Positions 33,874-43,131 are shown, counted from the first letter of the stretch. The stretch: 54,659 nucleotides of DNA from Sutcliffiella horikoshii DSM 8719 (GCA_001648575.1 LQXN01000045.1:1-54659); one strand, 5' to 3'. The notes: a model not told the origin generated them from the sequence alone. Program-made: numbers and translations.

Positions 33874-34188
33874 ATGAAAAAGGAATTATCAATGAGAAGC
33901 TTATTAAATATCATTGGACTTATTATTTTTCTAGGAATGATATTCATGGCATTTACAAACCCATTAACCATCGACCCAAGCTTAGGTGTCTATCAACATG
34001 AAAAGGCAGTTATGAGAGGAACAGAGATATTTGATTTTTCTATTTTCCTGCTCATTTCTAGTTTCATTTATTTCTTTTTGGTTCAATTATATTATTCAAC
34101 CGACAGGGGAAGAAAGTTATTTTTCTTTATTCTGCCTATTTTAGTCATCGTTACACCAATAGTTGCTATTTACTTGAAAGGTGATTAA
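33874..34188 (+). CDS. Small membrane protein, unknown function
   Basis: A 104-residue protein with three hydrophobic segments (about 9-28, 52-72 and 82-98) and a short positive loop. GGGGG lies five bases before the ATG at 33874. Not recognised. It is a single gene with its own terminator. Confidence 0.65.
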   Translation: MKKELSMRSLLNIIGLIIFLGMIFMAFTNPLTIDPSLGVYQHEKAVMRGTEIFDFSIFLLISSFIYFFLVQLYYSTDRGRKLFFFILPILVIVTPIVAIYLKGD

Positions 34189-34207
34189 CCCCTAAAGTCA
34201 CCTTTTT
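34177..34207 (+). terminator. Terminator after the 33874 gene
   Basis: AAAGGTGA and TCACCTTT pair around a 13-base loop and are followed by T; the stop codon lies in the loop. Confidence 0.75.
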
Positions 34208-34307
34208 GTATCAATACAGTTCCCCTTTTTTATGGCTAAACCATGACTAATCACTTTCTTCAGAAGGGGGACGTATTATTTTTGTGGTGCATTCTTTGAA
34301 TACTTGT

Positions 34308-35066
34308 TCATATATCTTCACTTTCTTGGATTGATATTAAATCCGCAGATGATTTTATTAAAGATTCAATTATGCTTATTACCAATCTGGGTTCATCCCT
34401 TTGTATATAATGTGCACTATTTTCTGCTATTACAAATTGACCATTTGTCGTGAATCTTAGAATGTCCTCTTGCATCCTGTTCCATAAAGCTTGGGATTCC
34501 TTGGAGTAATGATCTTTTTTCCCTGCTGACAATACAATAGTGGGTAAATCCGTATATCTGTTACATGTTCGTAGTTGTTCCAAGCTCTCCATAAACTCTT
34601 GGAAATTGCCTTCTAGAGTAAACTGTTCATTATAGGCCACTTTGAATTCTTCAGACATTGTTGGAAGAAACCGTTCCCTATAATCTTCTGGAGTAGAATC
34701 TATCAGTGCCAACCCCACTATCTCCTCAGGGTATAGATTAGCAAATAACCTCATGTTGACACCGCCATATGAATGACCAACAAGGATATATGGTGGCATG
34801 ATATTCTTATTCTTTAAGAGTTCTCTAAGTTCTCCTATCATAAATAGGCTGGTCCTGGGATTATCGCTTTTTTCACTTTTCCCCAATCCCGCCCTGTCAT
34901 ATAAAAAAACCTGGGTCATCTTAGAGATTGCCGGATAGATAGATTCCCATGTTTTTGAATGATCTCCATATCCAGCGTCCATGATGACAGTTGGTAATCC
35001 ACTTAGTTCCCCATAGATTTTACATTCCATATGAAAACTTTTTAAATTAAATCGACAATCATTCAT
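34308..35066 (-). CDS. Alpha/beta hydrolase
   Basis: A 252-residue hydrolase with nucleophile Ser in GHSYGGVNMRLFA, oxyanion region VIMDAGYGDHS, acid in VLSAGKKDHYSKE and catalytic His in ENSAHYIQRDEP. Substrate unknown. It starts 11 bases after the nucleotidyltransferase gene, so the two are probably cotranscribed. Confidence 0.82.
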   Translation of the reverse strand: MNDCRFNLKSFHMECKIYGELSGLPTVIMDAGYGDHSKTWESIYPAISKMTQVFLYDRAGLGKSEKSDNPRTSLFMIGELRELLKNKNIMPPYILVGHSYGGVNMRLFANLYPEEIVGLALIDSTPEDYRERFLPTMSEEFKVAYNEQFTLEGNFQEFMESLEQLRTCNRYTDLPTIVLSAGKKDHYSKESQALWNRMQEDILRFTTNGQFVIAENSAHYIQRDEPRLVISIIESLIKSSADLISIQESEDI

Positions 35067-35077
35067 TTCAAAACTCC

Positions 35078-35911
35078 TTACTTTAGATAGCTTATAAGCT
35101 GCTTATGTTTCTCTATATTTACTTCAGGCTTATGCAATTCCACCAGGTTAACGACCTCTTCTACTAATTGTTCTAAACTTGCAAGGCTTTCCACCGGATT
35201 CCCAAGTAATACATTATTCATCCTGGATAGGAAGTTATCTGGTTTTATACGCATTTGTCCTATTTTTTTCGACATCCACTTATATGTAGGATGGTGCACA
35301 TACAAGTCATTTAACCCAAAGAGTACACCCATCAGTTTCCTTTGCACTTCACATAATACATTGTAAAACATAAGCCAATCCTCACGTTTTAGAAGGGCTT
35401 TGCGGTTATTCCACCTGCCCCCGAACTCCAGGTTTTCAAAAATCATCTTCCGTGCAAGGTCGCATGGGTAATTAACCACACTTTTTTTGAACGTGTTTAT
35501 TAGTATTTCGCCGAACAATGCTTCCCCATCCTGTAGGGATGCTACTATACATTGTTTATCAAGACTAACGTCAGATCTAACCATGACATCCTCTATGACA
35601 GAATGGATGGTTGAAGTGAGAAAACTGCTGATCTCCAATTTGATTTCGTCGTTTGTTATATACGACTCTGACCATTCTTCGTCTTCATAAGGATGATAGG
35701 TTAGAATACTTCCCTGTGCAGAGCGGATAGGCCCTATTCTATCCTCGTCAGTTGGCGGTTCCTTCCAAAGTATATGTAATTCTATATCTGAAAACTCGTC
35801 CTCCCACCCGAGTGCAACTGATCCAGCTAGGAGGATTGCCTCTATTTTAGGATTCGCTTTATAAAAGTCTGACATTTCTATGGCTTTTTGCTTCAGGTTC
35901 TTCAAGTTCAT
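35078..35911 (-). CDS. Nucleotidyltransferase-domain protein
   Basis: A 277-residue protein of the DNA polymerase beta-like superfamily, with the GS-X10-DxE signature in LAGSVALGWEDEFSDIELHI and a helical C-terminal domain (DUF4037-like). Relatives include aminoglycoside adenylyltransferases and proteins of unknown target. Coupled to the downstream hydrolase. The acceptor molecule cannot be inferred. Confidence 0.7.
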   Translation of the reverse strand: MNLKNLKQKAIEMSDFYKANPKIEAILLAGSVALGWEDEFSDIELHILWKEPPTDEDRIGPIRSAQGSILTYHPYEDEEWSESYITNDEIKLEISSFLTSTIHSVIEDVMVRSDVSLDKQCIVASLQDGEALFGEILINTFKKSVVNYPCDLARKMIFENLEFGGRWNNRKALLKREDWLMFYNVLCEVQRKLMGVLFGLNDLYVHHPTYKWMSKKIGQMRIKPDNFLSRMNNVLLGNPVESLASLEQLVEEVVNLVELHKPEVNIEKHKQLISYLK

Positions 35912-35988
35912 TATATCTAACCCCGCATATTTATTTTTCTAACTCCATAAAACCTCTGACTCTGAAATGCATTCATTTGTTCCCATGC

Positions 35989-36432
35989 CTAAATTCGGTA
36001 TGACTGATCTCTAACTACAACAGTCTTTGGTTTGAACTTAATTAACACATTTGATGAATCTAAATTTTGAAAACGCCGATCCCATTTTTCTTCATCTTCA
36101 CCAAGATATTTTGAAATTATCTTATATGCTATCGCTGAATCAAAATGTTCCACAGTCCCGTTACCACGGAATCCGGCATGGTGAACTTTACCGATAGTAG
36201 CATTATAGTCCACTATTCCAATTGCACATTTTGAGTTATTCTGGATTCTTTTTGGAAAGGTATCTGTGGAAGTGCCGATCATCCACATTTCACATTCATA
36301 TTTATCCCAATAGAACCAGACCGGAGAGTCTTTTGGGGTATCATCATCAACAGTTGCCAGATGAGCAAACAATGGTTTAACAAGTATCTCTTCCAACTCA
36401 AAGCTTCTGTTTCTATCACGGATAATCTGCAA
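35989..36432 (-). CDS. Pyridoxamine 5'-phosphate oxidase family protein
   Basis: A 147-residue split-barrel flavin-binding protein. KPLFAHLATVDDDTPKDSPV and FYWDKYECEMWMIGTSTDTF are the typical opening of this family, and the end KPKTVVVRDQSYRI closes the barrel. Probably binds FMN or F420; reaction unknown. The start is TTG at 36432, supported by AGGAGG upstream. Confidence 0.8.
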   Translation of the reverse strand: MQIIRDRNRSFELEEILVKPLFAHLATVDDDTPKDSPVWFYWDKYECEMWMIGTSTDTFPKRIQNNSKCAIGIVDYNATIGKVHHAGFRGNGTVEHFDSAIAYKIISKYLGEDEEKWDRRFQNLDSSNVLIKFKPKTVVVRDQSYRI

Positions 36433-36556
36433 GGCTATCTCCTCCTAATTGTTTATCAAGTATTCCTCCAAATGCTGCTCTTCTATTATTTCAATGTTAC
36501 GTTTATTTTCGACATAGCCCAGGATGTGCTCCGAAATATTGGGATATAAAATAATC

Positions 36557-37369
36557 TTAATCACTTGGAATCGTTGCCGCTTTATTGTTTTGAATGACCC
36601 ACGTAACAATGGTTGTACTATCGCGGACGTTTTTTAGTTGTATATCCTCCAGTAGCATCCTGACTCCCATCTCACAGGACGTTTTTCCCTGAAACATACG
36701 GTAGATAACTTTTGGATCTTTATATGAAGTGTTTGGGCATTCGACTAACCCGTCGGTTGTCATGACAATATGATTTTCACCAAATCGCAGTTCCTTCACA
36801 CCAATGCTATAACAAGGAACGTCTTTATTGAATGTGCTTTCTTTACCGACCCATTCATAGAAGCTGCGATGATTCTGTTGATATTCACCTAACCGCTCCA
36901 GTTCAGGATGGTGCAGAAGCAATAAACAGTCTCCAATTGAAAACCACCATAAATATTTGTCTTTGCGAAATGCAAATAAACACGCTGTTTCTCCTTGAAC
37001 AGTTTCACATGCCTTGATAAAACTTTCACTTTGAAAAATATCCAGGACCATCGCGCTGAGGCTTGAAAATAAACTTTTTAATGGCAATTCAAAAATGTCA
37101 CTGAACCTTGATTCATTCTTTTCAATTGTTGAAATAACCAACTCAGCACTTTCCGCTGATAAATGTGCATCTAATAAAATTACAAACTCCCAATCTTGTC
37201 TATCATCACGCCAAATTAAACAAGCATCCTCGTTTTTATATTGACCTTCAGTGGAATTCCCCCCAAAACGACCGAGAACGATCTCTTCTCCCACTTTCAG
37301 TACACTTATTTCGTCTACATAATGTTTTTCGCTTCCTATCCAGCTGAATTGCTTTACCACCGATGACAC
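36557..37369 (-). CDS. PP2C-like serine/threonine phosphatase
   Basis: A 270-residue protein with PP2C motifs: KNEDACLIW and VILLDAH (metal aspartates), FSIGDCLLLL, MTTDGLVECP and the closing VRDSTTIVTWVI. The canonical DGxGG is replaced by DAHLSAES, so metal binding may differ. Its start (GTG at 37369 or, better spaced from GGGGAGG, GTG at 37360) is about six bases after the peptidase E stop, so the pair is one unit. Target unknown. Confidence 0.75.
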   Translation of the reverse strand: MSSVVKQFSWIGSEKHYVDEISVLKVGEEIVLGRFGGNSTEGQYKNEDACLIWRDDRQDWEFVILLDAHLSAESAELVISTIEKNESRFSDIFELPLKSLFSSLSAMVLDIFQSESFIKACETVQGETACLFAFRKDKYLWWFSIGDCLLLLHHPELERLGEYQQNHRSFYEWVGKESTFNKDVPCYSIGVKELRFGENHIVMTTDGLVECPNTSYKDPKVIYRMFQGKTSCEMGVRMLLEDIQLKNVRDSTTIVTWVIQNNKAATIPSD

Positions 37370-37375
37370 CTCCCC

Positions 37376-38071
37376 TTACCGGCCTAAATATCTTGTTGGA
37401 AGCTCTTCTTCTTTCAGTACTTTCTCGAAGTATACTTTATACGCTTTTGCATTTGGCCTTGAACTGACAACATGCTCGAGTTTATTGTTCACGTAATGGA
37501 GTGCCACTCCATCGTCGGTTGCTATTCCAGCGATGATATTATTATCTGACACCATTTTTTGATAGGATGGCCTTCTTTTTTCTTCCCCGTCATAATGAGG
37601 ACAATTGCTGCCTTCTAAAAAACCCAAACACTTAAGAGGTTCCAACTCATCTCCAAAGGAGTCGGTCACACCTTCTTGAAACCAACATAAGGAACCTGCA
37701 CTGATACCTGCCAATATGACTCCATGTTCATATGCTTTTTTAAGGATGATATCCAATCCCCAATCTCTCCAAAGAGTCAACATGTTCCGAGTATTTCCCC
37801 CTCCAACATAAATGATATCCTTATCTAATATAAACTTTTCAAAGTCTCTTGTAGGAGGATTAAAAAGAGAAAGATGGGAAGGTTCACATTCATGCTTCTT
37901 AAAAAACTGATAAAACCTGGCAATATAGTTATCCGCATCACCACTTGCAGTGGGGATAAAGCATATTTTAGGCGAGGGCTTACCTGATTGCTGCAGGATA
38001 TAGCTATCTAGCAATGGATTTTCAGGTTCCATAGAAAATCCCCCACCACCAAGGGCAATTATTTGTTTCAT
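37376..38071 (-). CDS. Peptidase E-like dipeptidase (family S51)
   Basis: A 231-residue protein with the class I glutamine-amidotransferase-like fold. ALGGGGF begins it, VGGGNTRNML marks the substrate site and the nucleophile Ser lies in LAGISAGSLCWFQ. Family S51 enzymes cut aspartyl dipeptides; cyanophycinase is the other branch. GAGGGGG-free AAAGGAGAG precedes the ATG. It is first in an operon with the PP2C-like gene and has a palindrome near its promoter. Confidence 0.85.
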   Translation of the reverse strand: MKQIIALGGGGFSMEPENPLLDSYILQQSGKPSPKICFIPTASGDADNYIARFYQFFKKHECEPSHLSLFNPPTRDFEKFILDKDIIYVGGGNTRNMLTLWRDWGLDIILKKAYEHGVILAGISAGSLCWFQEGVTDSFGDELEPLKCLGFLEGSNCPHYDGEEKRRPSYQKMVSDNNIIAGIATDDGVALHYVNNKLEHVVSSRPNAKAYKVYFEKVLKEEELPTRYLGR

Positions 38072-38107
38072 AGCAAATTCTCTCCTTTATTAAGTTGATC
38101 AAAGTAT

Positions 38108-38126
38108 TTATGGTATATTGTACCAT
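38108..38126. promoter_or_regulatory. Inverted repeat upstream of the peptidase E gene
   Basis: TATGGTATATTGTACCATA has perfect seven-base arms. On the minus strand it includes TACAAT, a possible -10, about 40 bases before the start. It could be an operator; no regulator is known. Confidence 0.4.
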
Positions 38127-38190
38127 ATCAGAAAACTCAATAATTTGAAGTTATCGAATTATCTGTAAGAATAAATAAAATACCATCGAA

Positions 38191-38220
38191 AAGAAAGCAT
38201 AGAGGTTTTCCCTCTATGCT
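38191..38220 (-). terminator. Distal hairpin next to element D
   Basis: On the minus strand AGCATAGAGG and CCTCTATGCT form a perfect ten-pair stem with a five-base loop followed by TTTCTTTTC. A decayed copy lies on the other side of element D at 38441-38465. Confidence 0.75.
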
Positions 38221-38440
38221 CAGACTGTTGACAAAGCCCTAAATACTTTTAAATTTGCATCCTGCTGTTGATCTTCGTTCCAGGCGCTTCGCTTTTCGCG
38301 GGCGGTCCGGAAGCCTCCTCGGGCTTTCGCAATGCGGGGTCTTCCCTGTCCCTTCCTCCCGCAGAAGTCTGCGCGCCTTCCACTACGATCAACATAGGTT
38401 TTGCATATCTCCAAGATGAAATAACTTTGTCTACACACTG
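38221..38440 (-). mobile_element. Terminator-associated repeat element, copy D
   Basis: 220 bp in minus orientation, ends CAGACTGTTGACAAA and TTTGTCTACACACTG. It is nearly identical to copy E. The flanking hairpin sequence is repeated (38196-38220 and 38441-38465) but the right copy has three or four changes that break its right arm. Core pairs are of the GTTGATC/GATCAAC, GGCGC/GCGCC and GGAAG/CTTCC type. Confidence 0.87.
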
Positions 38441-38489
38441 AGCATAGAGTTTTTCCCTTTAAGCCTATTAGAAAACAAACGTTGAAAAT

Positions 38490-38530
38490 TTTTATAAAAA
38501 CAAAAGCACCGCTATTTGCAGTGCTTTTGT
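38490..38530 (-). terminator. Terminator after the coiled-coil gene
   Basis: On the minus strand ACAAAAGCAC and GTGCTTTTGT form a ten-pair stem with an 11-base loop followed by TTTTAT. Confidence 0.75.
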
Positions 38531-38598
38531 AAATAGAAGACATATCATCTAGAGGCAAAGAAATAGGAGATTAGTTGAGAAGTTCTTTTCGGGGGGCA

Positions 38599-38994
38599 TT
38601 AAATTTCTGTAGATTTCTCTAACCTATTGATCCTAAATTCCATTTTGGCGTTCTTCTCAATAAGAAGATCCGTATCAAATTTAAAAGAATCTAGTCTTTC
38701 GTTTGTGGCATTAAGTCTTAAGTCAATCTTTTTCATATCACGACGGTATTCATCTTTATATTGTTTGAACTCCACTTTTATTGATTCAACATCACTCTTT
38801 AATGTACTAACATCACTCTTTAACGTACTAACATCACTCTTTAATACACTAACATCACTTTTTAATACACTAACATCACTCTTTAATACACTAACATCAC
38901 TCTTTAATACACTAACATCACTTTTTAAATCGCTTATGTCTAGCTTCATCTCATTGATTCCTTGCAGGATTTGCTTCAACAATTCGTTTTCCAC
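38599..38994 (-). CDS. Coiled-coil protein with heptad SDVSVLK repeats
   Basis: A 131-residue protein. Residues about 17-68 are seven copies of SDVS(V/T)LK, a perfect heptad pattern with V and L at the core positions; the rest (to EFRINRLEKSTEI) is also predicted coiled coil. The start is GTG at 38994 with GGAGGTG seven bases before it. At the DNA level the repeats are 21-base units that are almost identical. No known partner; it may form a fibre or oligomer. Function unknown. Confidence 0.75.
   Translation of the reverse strand: MENELLKQILQGINEMKLDISDLKSDVSVLKSDVSVLKSDVSVLKSDVSVLKSDVSTLKSDVSTLKSDVESIKVEFKQYKDEYRRDMKKIDLRLNATNERLDSFKFDTDLLIEKNAKMEFRINRLEKSTEI
38785..38931. repeat. 21-bp tandem repeat inside the coiled-coil gene
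   Basis: Seven units of the type ACTAACATCACTCTTTAATA plus C; the inner four differ by at most one base. Unit length equals one heptad of the protein, so copy-number changes keep the frame. Confidence 0.9.
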
Positions 38995-39041
38995 TTTTAC
39001 TCACCTCCATCTTCATTATTATAGCATGACAATAATAATTC

Positions 39042-39365
39042 ATGTACAATCCGATATCATTTAATAGGCAAGAAGACCAGAATGTAACTTTCAGAATAAT
39101 ACAAGATCCAGTTAACATAGTGTTTTATAAGCGGTTATTCCTTTCTACTATCTTTTCCCAAGCTTCAAATAAGGGGCTGATTGCATTGTACGGAAATAAA
39201 CGTAATCAATTAATCCTTTCTTTAGTTATTTTCCTTCTACTTTTTATTGTTGTTAATGTTGTGCGTCATGTACGGATTTATGTTGTTTATAGTTCAGGGG
39301 TAGGTCCACTCATTCTAGGGGGCCTGATTATCTTGGCGATTGTGATTCTTTATGTTCGAAAATAG
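39042..39365 (+). CDS. Possible small membrane protein
   Basis: The frame encodes up to 107 residues. Only the second half looks protein-like: two hydrophobic segments (LILSLVIFLLLFIVVNVV and GPLILGGLIILAIVILYV). No ribosome site supports the ATG; a TTG at about 39187, after AAGGGGCTG, is an alternative start. Not recognised. Confidence 0.35.
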   Translation: MYNPISFNRQEDQNVTFRIIQDPVNIVFYKRLFLSTIFSQASNKGLIALYGNKRNQLILSLVIFLLLFIVVNVVRHVRIYVVYSSGVGPLILGGLIILAIVILYVRK

Positions 39366-39379
39366 AGTTATTGTTCCAA

Positions 39380-39413
39380 TAAAAAAACAGGAAGGGTTTC
39401 TGCTCCCTCCTGC
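39380..39413 (-). terminator. Terminator of the thl-scoA-scoB operon
   Basis: On the minus strand CAGGAGGG and CCTTCCTG pair (one G-T) and are followed by TTTTTTT. Confidence 0.8.
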
Positions 39414-39432
39414 GTAAAATTCATATTGCAAT

Positions 39433-40095
39433 TTAAAAAGCTTCAAGCTTCACATGTTCATCCACTATTAACGTCGGCTCCGTCGAATTTTGAATATCCT
39501 CCACCGTAAAGCCGCTGGCAACTTCCACAAGCTTCAAGCCCTGTTCTGTTACATCCATTACTGCCCTATCTGTAATGATTCGGTCCACAACACCTTTACC
39601 GGTCAAAGGCAAGGTGCACTCTTTCAAAATTTTTGTTTCTCCTGCTTTATTGACGTGATCCATAATGACGATGATACGTTCAGCTCCATGAACAAGATCC
39701 ATTGCGCCACCCATGCCTTTAATCATCTTGCCGGGAATCATCCAATTGGCAAGGTCGCCGTTTTCGCTCACTTCCATGCCCCCAAGAATTGCGATGTTAA
39801 CATGGCCGCCACGAATCATCGCAAAGGATTCAGCACTGTCAAAGTATGCAGCTCCTGGGATAGCCGTTACGGTTTCTTTTCCGGCATTGATTAGATCTGC
39901 ATCAACATTCTCTTTGGTCGGGTATGGTCCGATACCCAAGAGGCCATTTTCTGATTGCAACACTACCTGTTTGTTATCGGATATGTAATTCGCCACAAGG
40001 GTGGGCATTCCGATTCCAAGGTTCACATAGTAGCCGTTCTCTATTTCCTTTTCAGCTCTTTTTGCTATTTTCTCGCGATTATTTATCGTTGTCAT
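39433..40095 (-). CDS. scoB: Succinyl-CoA:3-ketoacid CoA-transferase subunit B
   Basis: Beta subunit (220 residues) of the enzyme that moves CoA from succinyl-CoA to acetoacetate. The catalytic glutamate lies in [26 protein letters not shown] and [11 protein letters not shown] are family motifs. It is the last gene of an operon with scoA and a thiolase, 18 bases after scoA, and is followed by a terminator. Confidence 0.94.
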   Translation of the reverse strand: MTTINNREKIAKRAEKEIENGYYVNLGIGMPTLVANYISDNKQVVLQSENGLLGIGPYPTKENVDADLINAGKETVTAIPGAAYFDSAESFAMIRGGHVNIAILGGMEVSENGDLANWMIPGKMIKGMGGAMDLVHGAERIIVIMDHVNKAGETKILKECTLPLTGKGVVDRIITDRAVMDVTEQGLKLVEVASGFTVEDIQNSTEPTLIVDEHVKLEAF

Positions 40096-40113
40096 CGTTT
40101 GTTCCCCTCCTTG

Positions 40114-40803
40114 CTAGTCTCTAGTGGTAACACGTTCGATTTTCTTTTCTTGCTTACCGACGATTAATCGTTGCACATAAATGCTGGGTGTCTGAATTAG
40201 ATTAGGATCCAAATCACCGATCTCCACAAGCTCTTCCACTTCAGCAATGGTGACTTTTCCTGCTGCAGCAATCATTGGATTAAAGTTTCGAGCGGTTTTA
40301 TTGTATATAAGGTTCCCCATTTTATCTGCCTTCGTTGCTCTTACCAGACTGAAGTCAGCACTGTAGGCTTCTTCAAGCAAGTATTCTTTTCCGTTGAACT
40401 CCCTAACTTCCTTGCCTTCCGCAATCGGTGTCCCAACTCCCGCTGGTGTATAGAATGCAGGGATTCCCGCTCCGCCAGCTCTTATTTTTTCAGCAAGCGT
40501 ACCCTGTGGCGTTAATTCAACTTCAAGCTCACCAGATAAAACCTGGCGTTCAAATTCTTTATTTTCACCAACATAGGAGCCAATCATTTTCTTGATCTGT
40601 TTGTTTTTCAATAAAAGACCAAGTCCCCATTCATCAACTCCACAGTTATTTGAAATGATCGTTAAATCTTTTACCCCTGTTTCCACAAGAGCAAGAATCA
40701 AGTTCTCGGGAATCCCGCATAGTCCAAACCCGCCGACCATGATTGTGGCCCCATCATGAATATCTTTTACCGCTTCTGTAAAGGATGTATAAATTGGTTT
40801 CAT
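40114..40803 (-). CDS. scoA: Succinyl-CoA:3-ketoacid CoA-transferase subunit A
   Basis: Alpha subunit (229 residues) with the CoA-binding [13 protein letters not shown] motif and [17 protein letters not shown]. The ATG at 40803 is chosen for its GAGAGGTG ribosome site; the frame is open further upstream into the thiolase gene. With ScoB it activates acetoacetate to acetoacetyl-CoA. Confidence 0.94.
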   Translation of the reverse strand: MKPIYTSFTEAVKDIHDGATIMVGGFGLCGIPENLILALVETGVKDLTIISNNCGVDEWGLGLLLKNKQIKKMIGSYVGENKEFERQVLSGELEVELTPQGTLAEKIRAGGAGIPAFYTPAGVGTPIAEGKEVREFNGKEYLLEEAYSADFSLVRATKADKMGNLIYNKTARNFNPMIAAAGKVTIAEVEELVEIGDLDPNLIQTPSIYVQRLIVGKQEKKIERVTTRD

Positions 40804-40823
40804 CTTAAGTTGCACCTCTCTCT

Positions 40824-42008
40824 TTATAAGTTTTCCACTATGGTTGCTACGCCTTGTCCGCCGCCGATGCATAGTGTTGCAAGTCCTTTTTTCGATTCAC
40901 GACGTTTCATTTCATGGATAAGTGTCACCAAGATTCTTGCTCCACTTGCACCAATAGGGTGACCAAGTGCGATTGCGCCACCATTAACATTCAGCTTTTC
41001 AGAATCGAATTGCAATTCCTTTCCTACAGCAAGTGCTTGAGCTGCAAAAGCTTCATTCGCTTCAACCAAGTCCATTTCATCCACTGACTGGCCGCTTTTT
41101 TCCATCGCTTTTTTCACGGCAGTAACAGGGCCGATTCCCATGATACTTGGATCTACTCCACTGCTTGCATTTGCCAAGATCTTTACTAGTGGCTTGATTC
41201 CAAGCTCCTCCGCTTTCTCCTTGCTCATCACCACAACTGCCGCAGCTCCGTCGTTTATCCCGGATGCGTTACCAGCAGTTACGGATCCGTCTTTCTTAAA
41301 AGCCGGTCGTAGGCCGCCAAGCTTCTCCGCGGTGGTTCCTTTTCTAGGATATTCGTCTGTATCTATCGTAAGAATTTCTTTTTTCTTTTTCACTTCTACC
41401 GGGACGATCTCGTCTTTGAACTTCCCTTCTTCAATTGCTTTGACTGCTTTTTGCTGACTGTTTGCAGCAAATTCATCTTGTTCTTCCCTTGTTAATGAAT
41501 ATCTTTCGCAGAGGTTTTCCGCTGTCACTCCCATATGATAGTCGTTGAAAGAGCAAGTCAGTCCGTCAGCTACAAGGGTGTCGATTAACTTCTGGTCACC
41601 CATACGGAACCCGTCACGAGCACCTTTTAACAAGTATGGGGCTTGCGACATATTTTCCATCCCACCGGCAACGACAATATCGGCATCCCCAGCAAGGATT
41701 GCTTGAGTGGCAAGGTGAACAGCTTTCAACCCCGATCCACAAACTTTATTGATTGTCATGGAAGACACTTCTTGTGGGAGGCCAGCCGCCATCGCAGCCT
41801 GCCTTGCAGGATTCTGCCCAAGGCCCGCCTGCAGCACATTTCCCATGATAACTTCATCTACACTATCTGGTGCAAGCCCGGCTTTTGCGAGCGCTTCTTT
41901 AATTACAACGGAACCTAACTGTGGAGCGGAAACATCTTTAAATGCCCCACCAAAACTTCCAATCGCTGTTCTGACAGCGCTTACAATGACTACTTCTTTA
42001 TTCGACAT
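40824..42008 (-). CDS. Acetyl-CoA acetyltransferase (thiolase)
   Basis: A 394-residue thiolase. Acyl-carrying C90 lies in [13 protein letters not shown]; the other catalytic residues lie in [16 protein letters not shown] (His) and [11 protein letters not shown] (Cys). It splits acetoacetyl-CoA into two acetyl-CoA, or runs the reverse. The ATG at 42008 has GAGGAGAGG before it. It leads the operon with scoA and scoB and faces the HMG-CoA lyase gene across a 148-base region. Confidence 0.95.
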   Translation of the reverse strand: MSNKEVVIVSAVRTAIGSFGGAFKDVSAPQLGSVVIKEALAKAGLAPDSVDEVIMGNVLQAGLGQNPARQAAMAAGLPQEVSSMTINKVCGSGLKAVHLATQAILAGDADIVVAGGMENMSQAPYLLKGARDGFRMGDQKLIDTLVADGLTCSFNDYHMGVTAENLCERYSLTREEQDEFAANSQQKAVKAIEEGKFKDEIVPVEVKKKKEILTIDTDEYPRKGTTAEKLGGLRPAFKKDGSVTAGNASGINDGAAAVVVMSKEKAEELGIKPLVKILANASSGVDPSIMGIGPVTAVKKAMEKSGQSVDEMDLVEANEAFAAQALAVGKELQFDSEKLNVNGGAIALGHPIGASGARILVTLIHEMKRRESKKGLATLCIGGGQGVATIVENL

Positions 42009-42087
42009 AATTTCCTCTCCTCTCGACTGAATAATTTCGATATTCATGTCGAAAAATCCTTCTTTTTTTATAAAATTTCTATTATTC

Positions 42088-42117
42088 TTGCTTTTATCCC
42101 CCTTTATTCCATAAAAT
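42088..42117 (+). promoter_or_regulatory. Possible sigma-A promoter of the HMG-CoA lyase gene
   Basis: TTGCTT and TAAAAT are 18 bases apart, 40 bases before the ATG at 42157. Match is moderate. Confidence 0.35.
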
Positions 42118-42156
42118 TAAAGATGGGAGAAATTATCCGTGAAGGGGGAAACAACT

Positions 42157-43077
42157 ATGAACTTGCCGGCCAAGGCCACTATAATTGAAGTTGGTCCACG
42201 TGATGGGTTACAAAACCTGAAAGCTTTTATACCAACCGATGCAAAAATTGAATTTATAAAAGAATTGAAAAAAGCAGGAATTCCTGAGATGGAGCTCACC
42301 TCTTTTGTCTCACCAAGATGGGTGCCACAAATGTCAGATGCCGCTACTATAATTGAAAGTTGCAATGATAGCGATACTAGAAATTTTGTATTGGTACCTA
42401 ACCAAAAAGGCATCGAGAGATTAAAGGGCACCTCGTGTAAGAATGCGGCTGTTTTTGTAGGTGTGAGTGACACATTTAATAAAAAGAATATAAATAAGAC
42501 AACCGAGGAAAGCTTGGTGGAATTGGAACCTTTGGTAAAAGAATTAAAAGAACAGGGTTATTTTGTGAGAGCCTGTATATCCACTTCGTTTTATTGTCCA
42601 TATGAGGGGAAAGTGGCAATGGAGGATGTCGTGGCATTATGTAAACGCTTTGTTACTTTTGGAGTGGATGAGTTGAGTGTCGCGGATACTATCGGAATGG
42701 CGAACCCAAAGGAATCATTTGACCTTTTCTCTCTGTTAAAACATGAACTTGGGGAGGTAATGTTGACAGCTCATTTCCATAACACCCGGGGTATGGCTCT
42801 TGCTAATATTTTTGCCGCCCTTCAAGCTGGTGTAGATCGATTTGACACATCTGCCGGAGGACTTGGCGGTTGTCCATTTGCACCTGGTGCTTCTGGGAAT
42901 GTAGCCACAGAAGATGTTGTCTATATGCTTGAACAGATGGGCATTGATACTGGAATTAACTTGAAGCGTGTCATTAGAGCATTGGAGAACCTACTTCCTC
43001 ATTTGGATAAGCAATATGAAAGCCAATATTATAAACTTGTTCAAGCTAATGGAACAGCTGTCCCACCTGGTGTATAA
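42157..43077 (+). CDS. Hydroxymethylglutaryl-CoA lyase
   Basis: TIM-barrel lyase of 306 residues that splits HMG-CoA into acetoacetate and acetyl-CoA. EVGPRDGLQN is the N-terminal signature, TAHFHNTRGMALAN holds the metal histidines, and GGLGGCPFAPGASGN holds the catalytic cysteine. GGGGG lies nine bases before the ATG at 42157. With the divergent thl-scoA-scoB operon it forms a route from HMG-CoA through acetoacetate to acetyl-CoA, as at the end of leucine breakdown. The earlier leucine genes are not in this window. Confidence 0.94.
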   Translation: MNLPAKATIIEVGPRDGLQNLKAFIPTDAKIEFIKELKKAGIPEMELTSFVSPRWVPQMSDAATIIESCNDSDTRNFVLVPNQKGIERLKGTSCKNAAVFVGVSDTFNKKNINKTTEESLVELEPLVKELKEQGYFVRACISTSFYCPYEGKVAMEDVVALCKRFVTFGVDELSVADTIGMANPKESFDLFSLLKHELGEVMLTAHFHNTRGMALANIFAALQAGVDRFDTSAGGLGGCPFAPGASGNVATEDVVYMLEQMGIDTGINLKRVIRALENLLPHLDKQYESQYYKLVQANGTAVPPGV

Positions 43078-43131
43078 TTTTTAGCTCCCTTACTCACATT
43101 AATAGAGAAAGTAAGGAAGGGAGAGGCCTAT

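Noticed and set aside
36361-36549. Plus-strand frame over the start of the PPOX-family gene.
   Set aside because: It overlaps a well-supported gene in the other direction and has no ribosome site or recognisable domain.
38785-38931. CRISPR-like appearance of the regular repeats (also 25871-25996).
   Set aside because: Units are directly adjacent with no spacers, and one array is coding.
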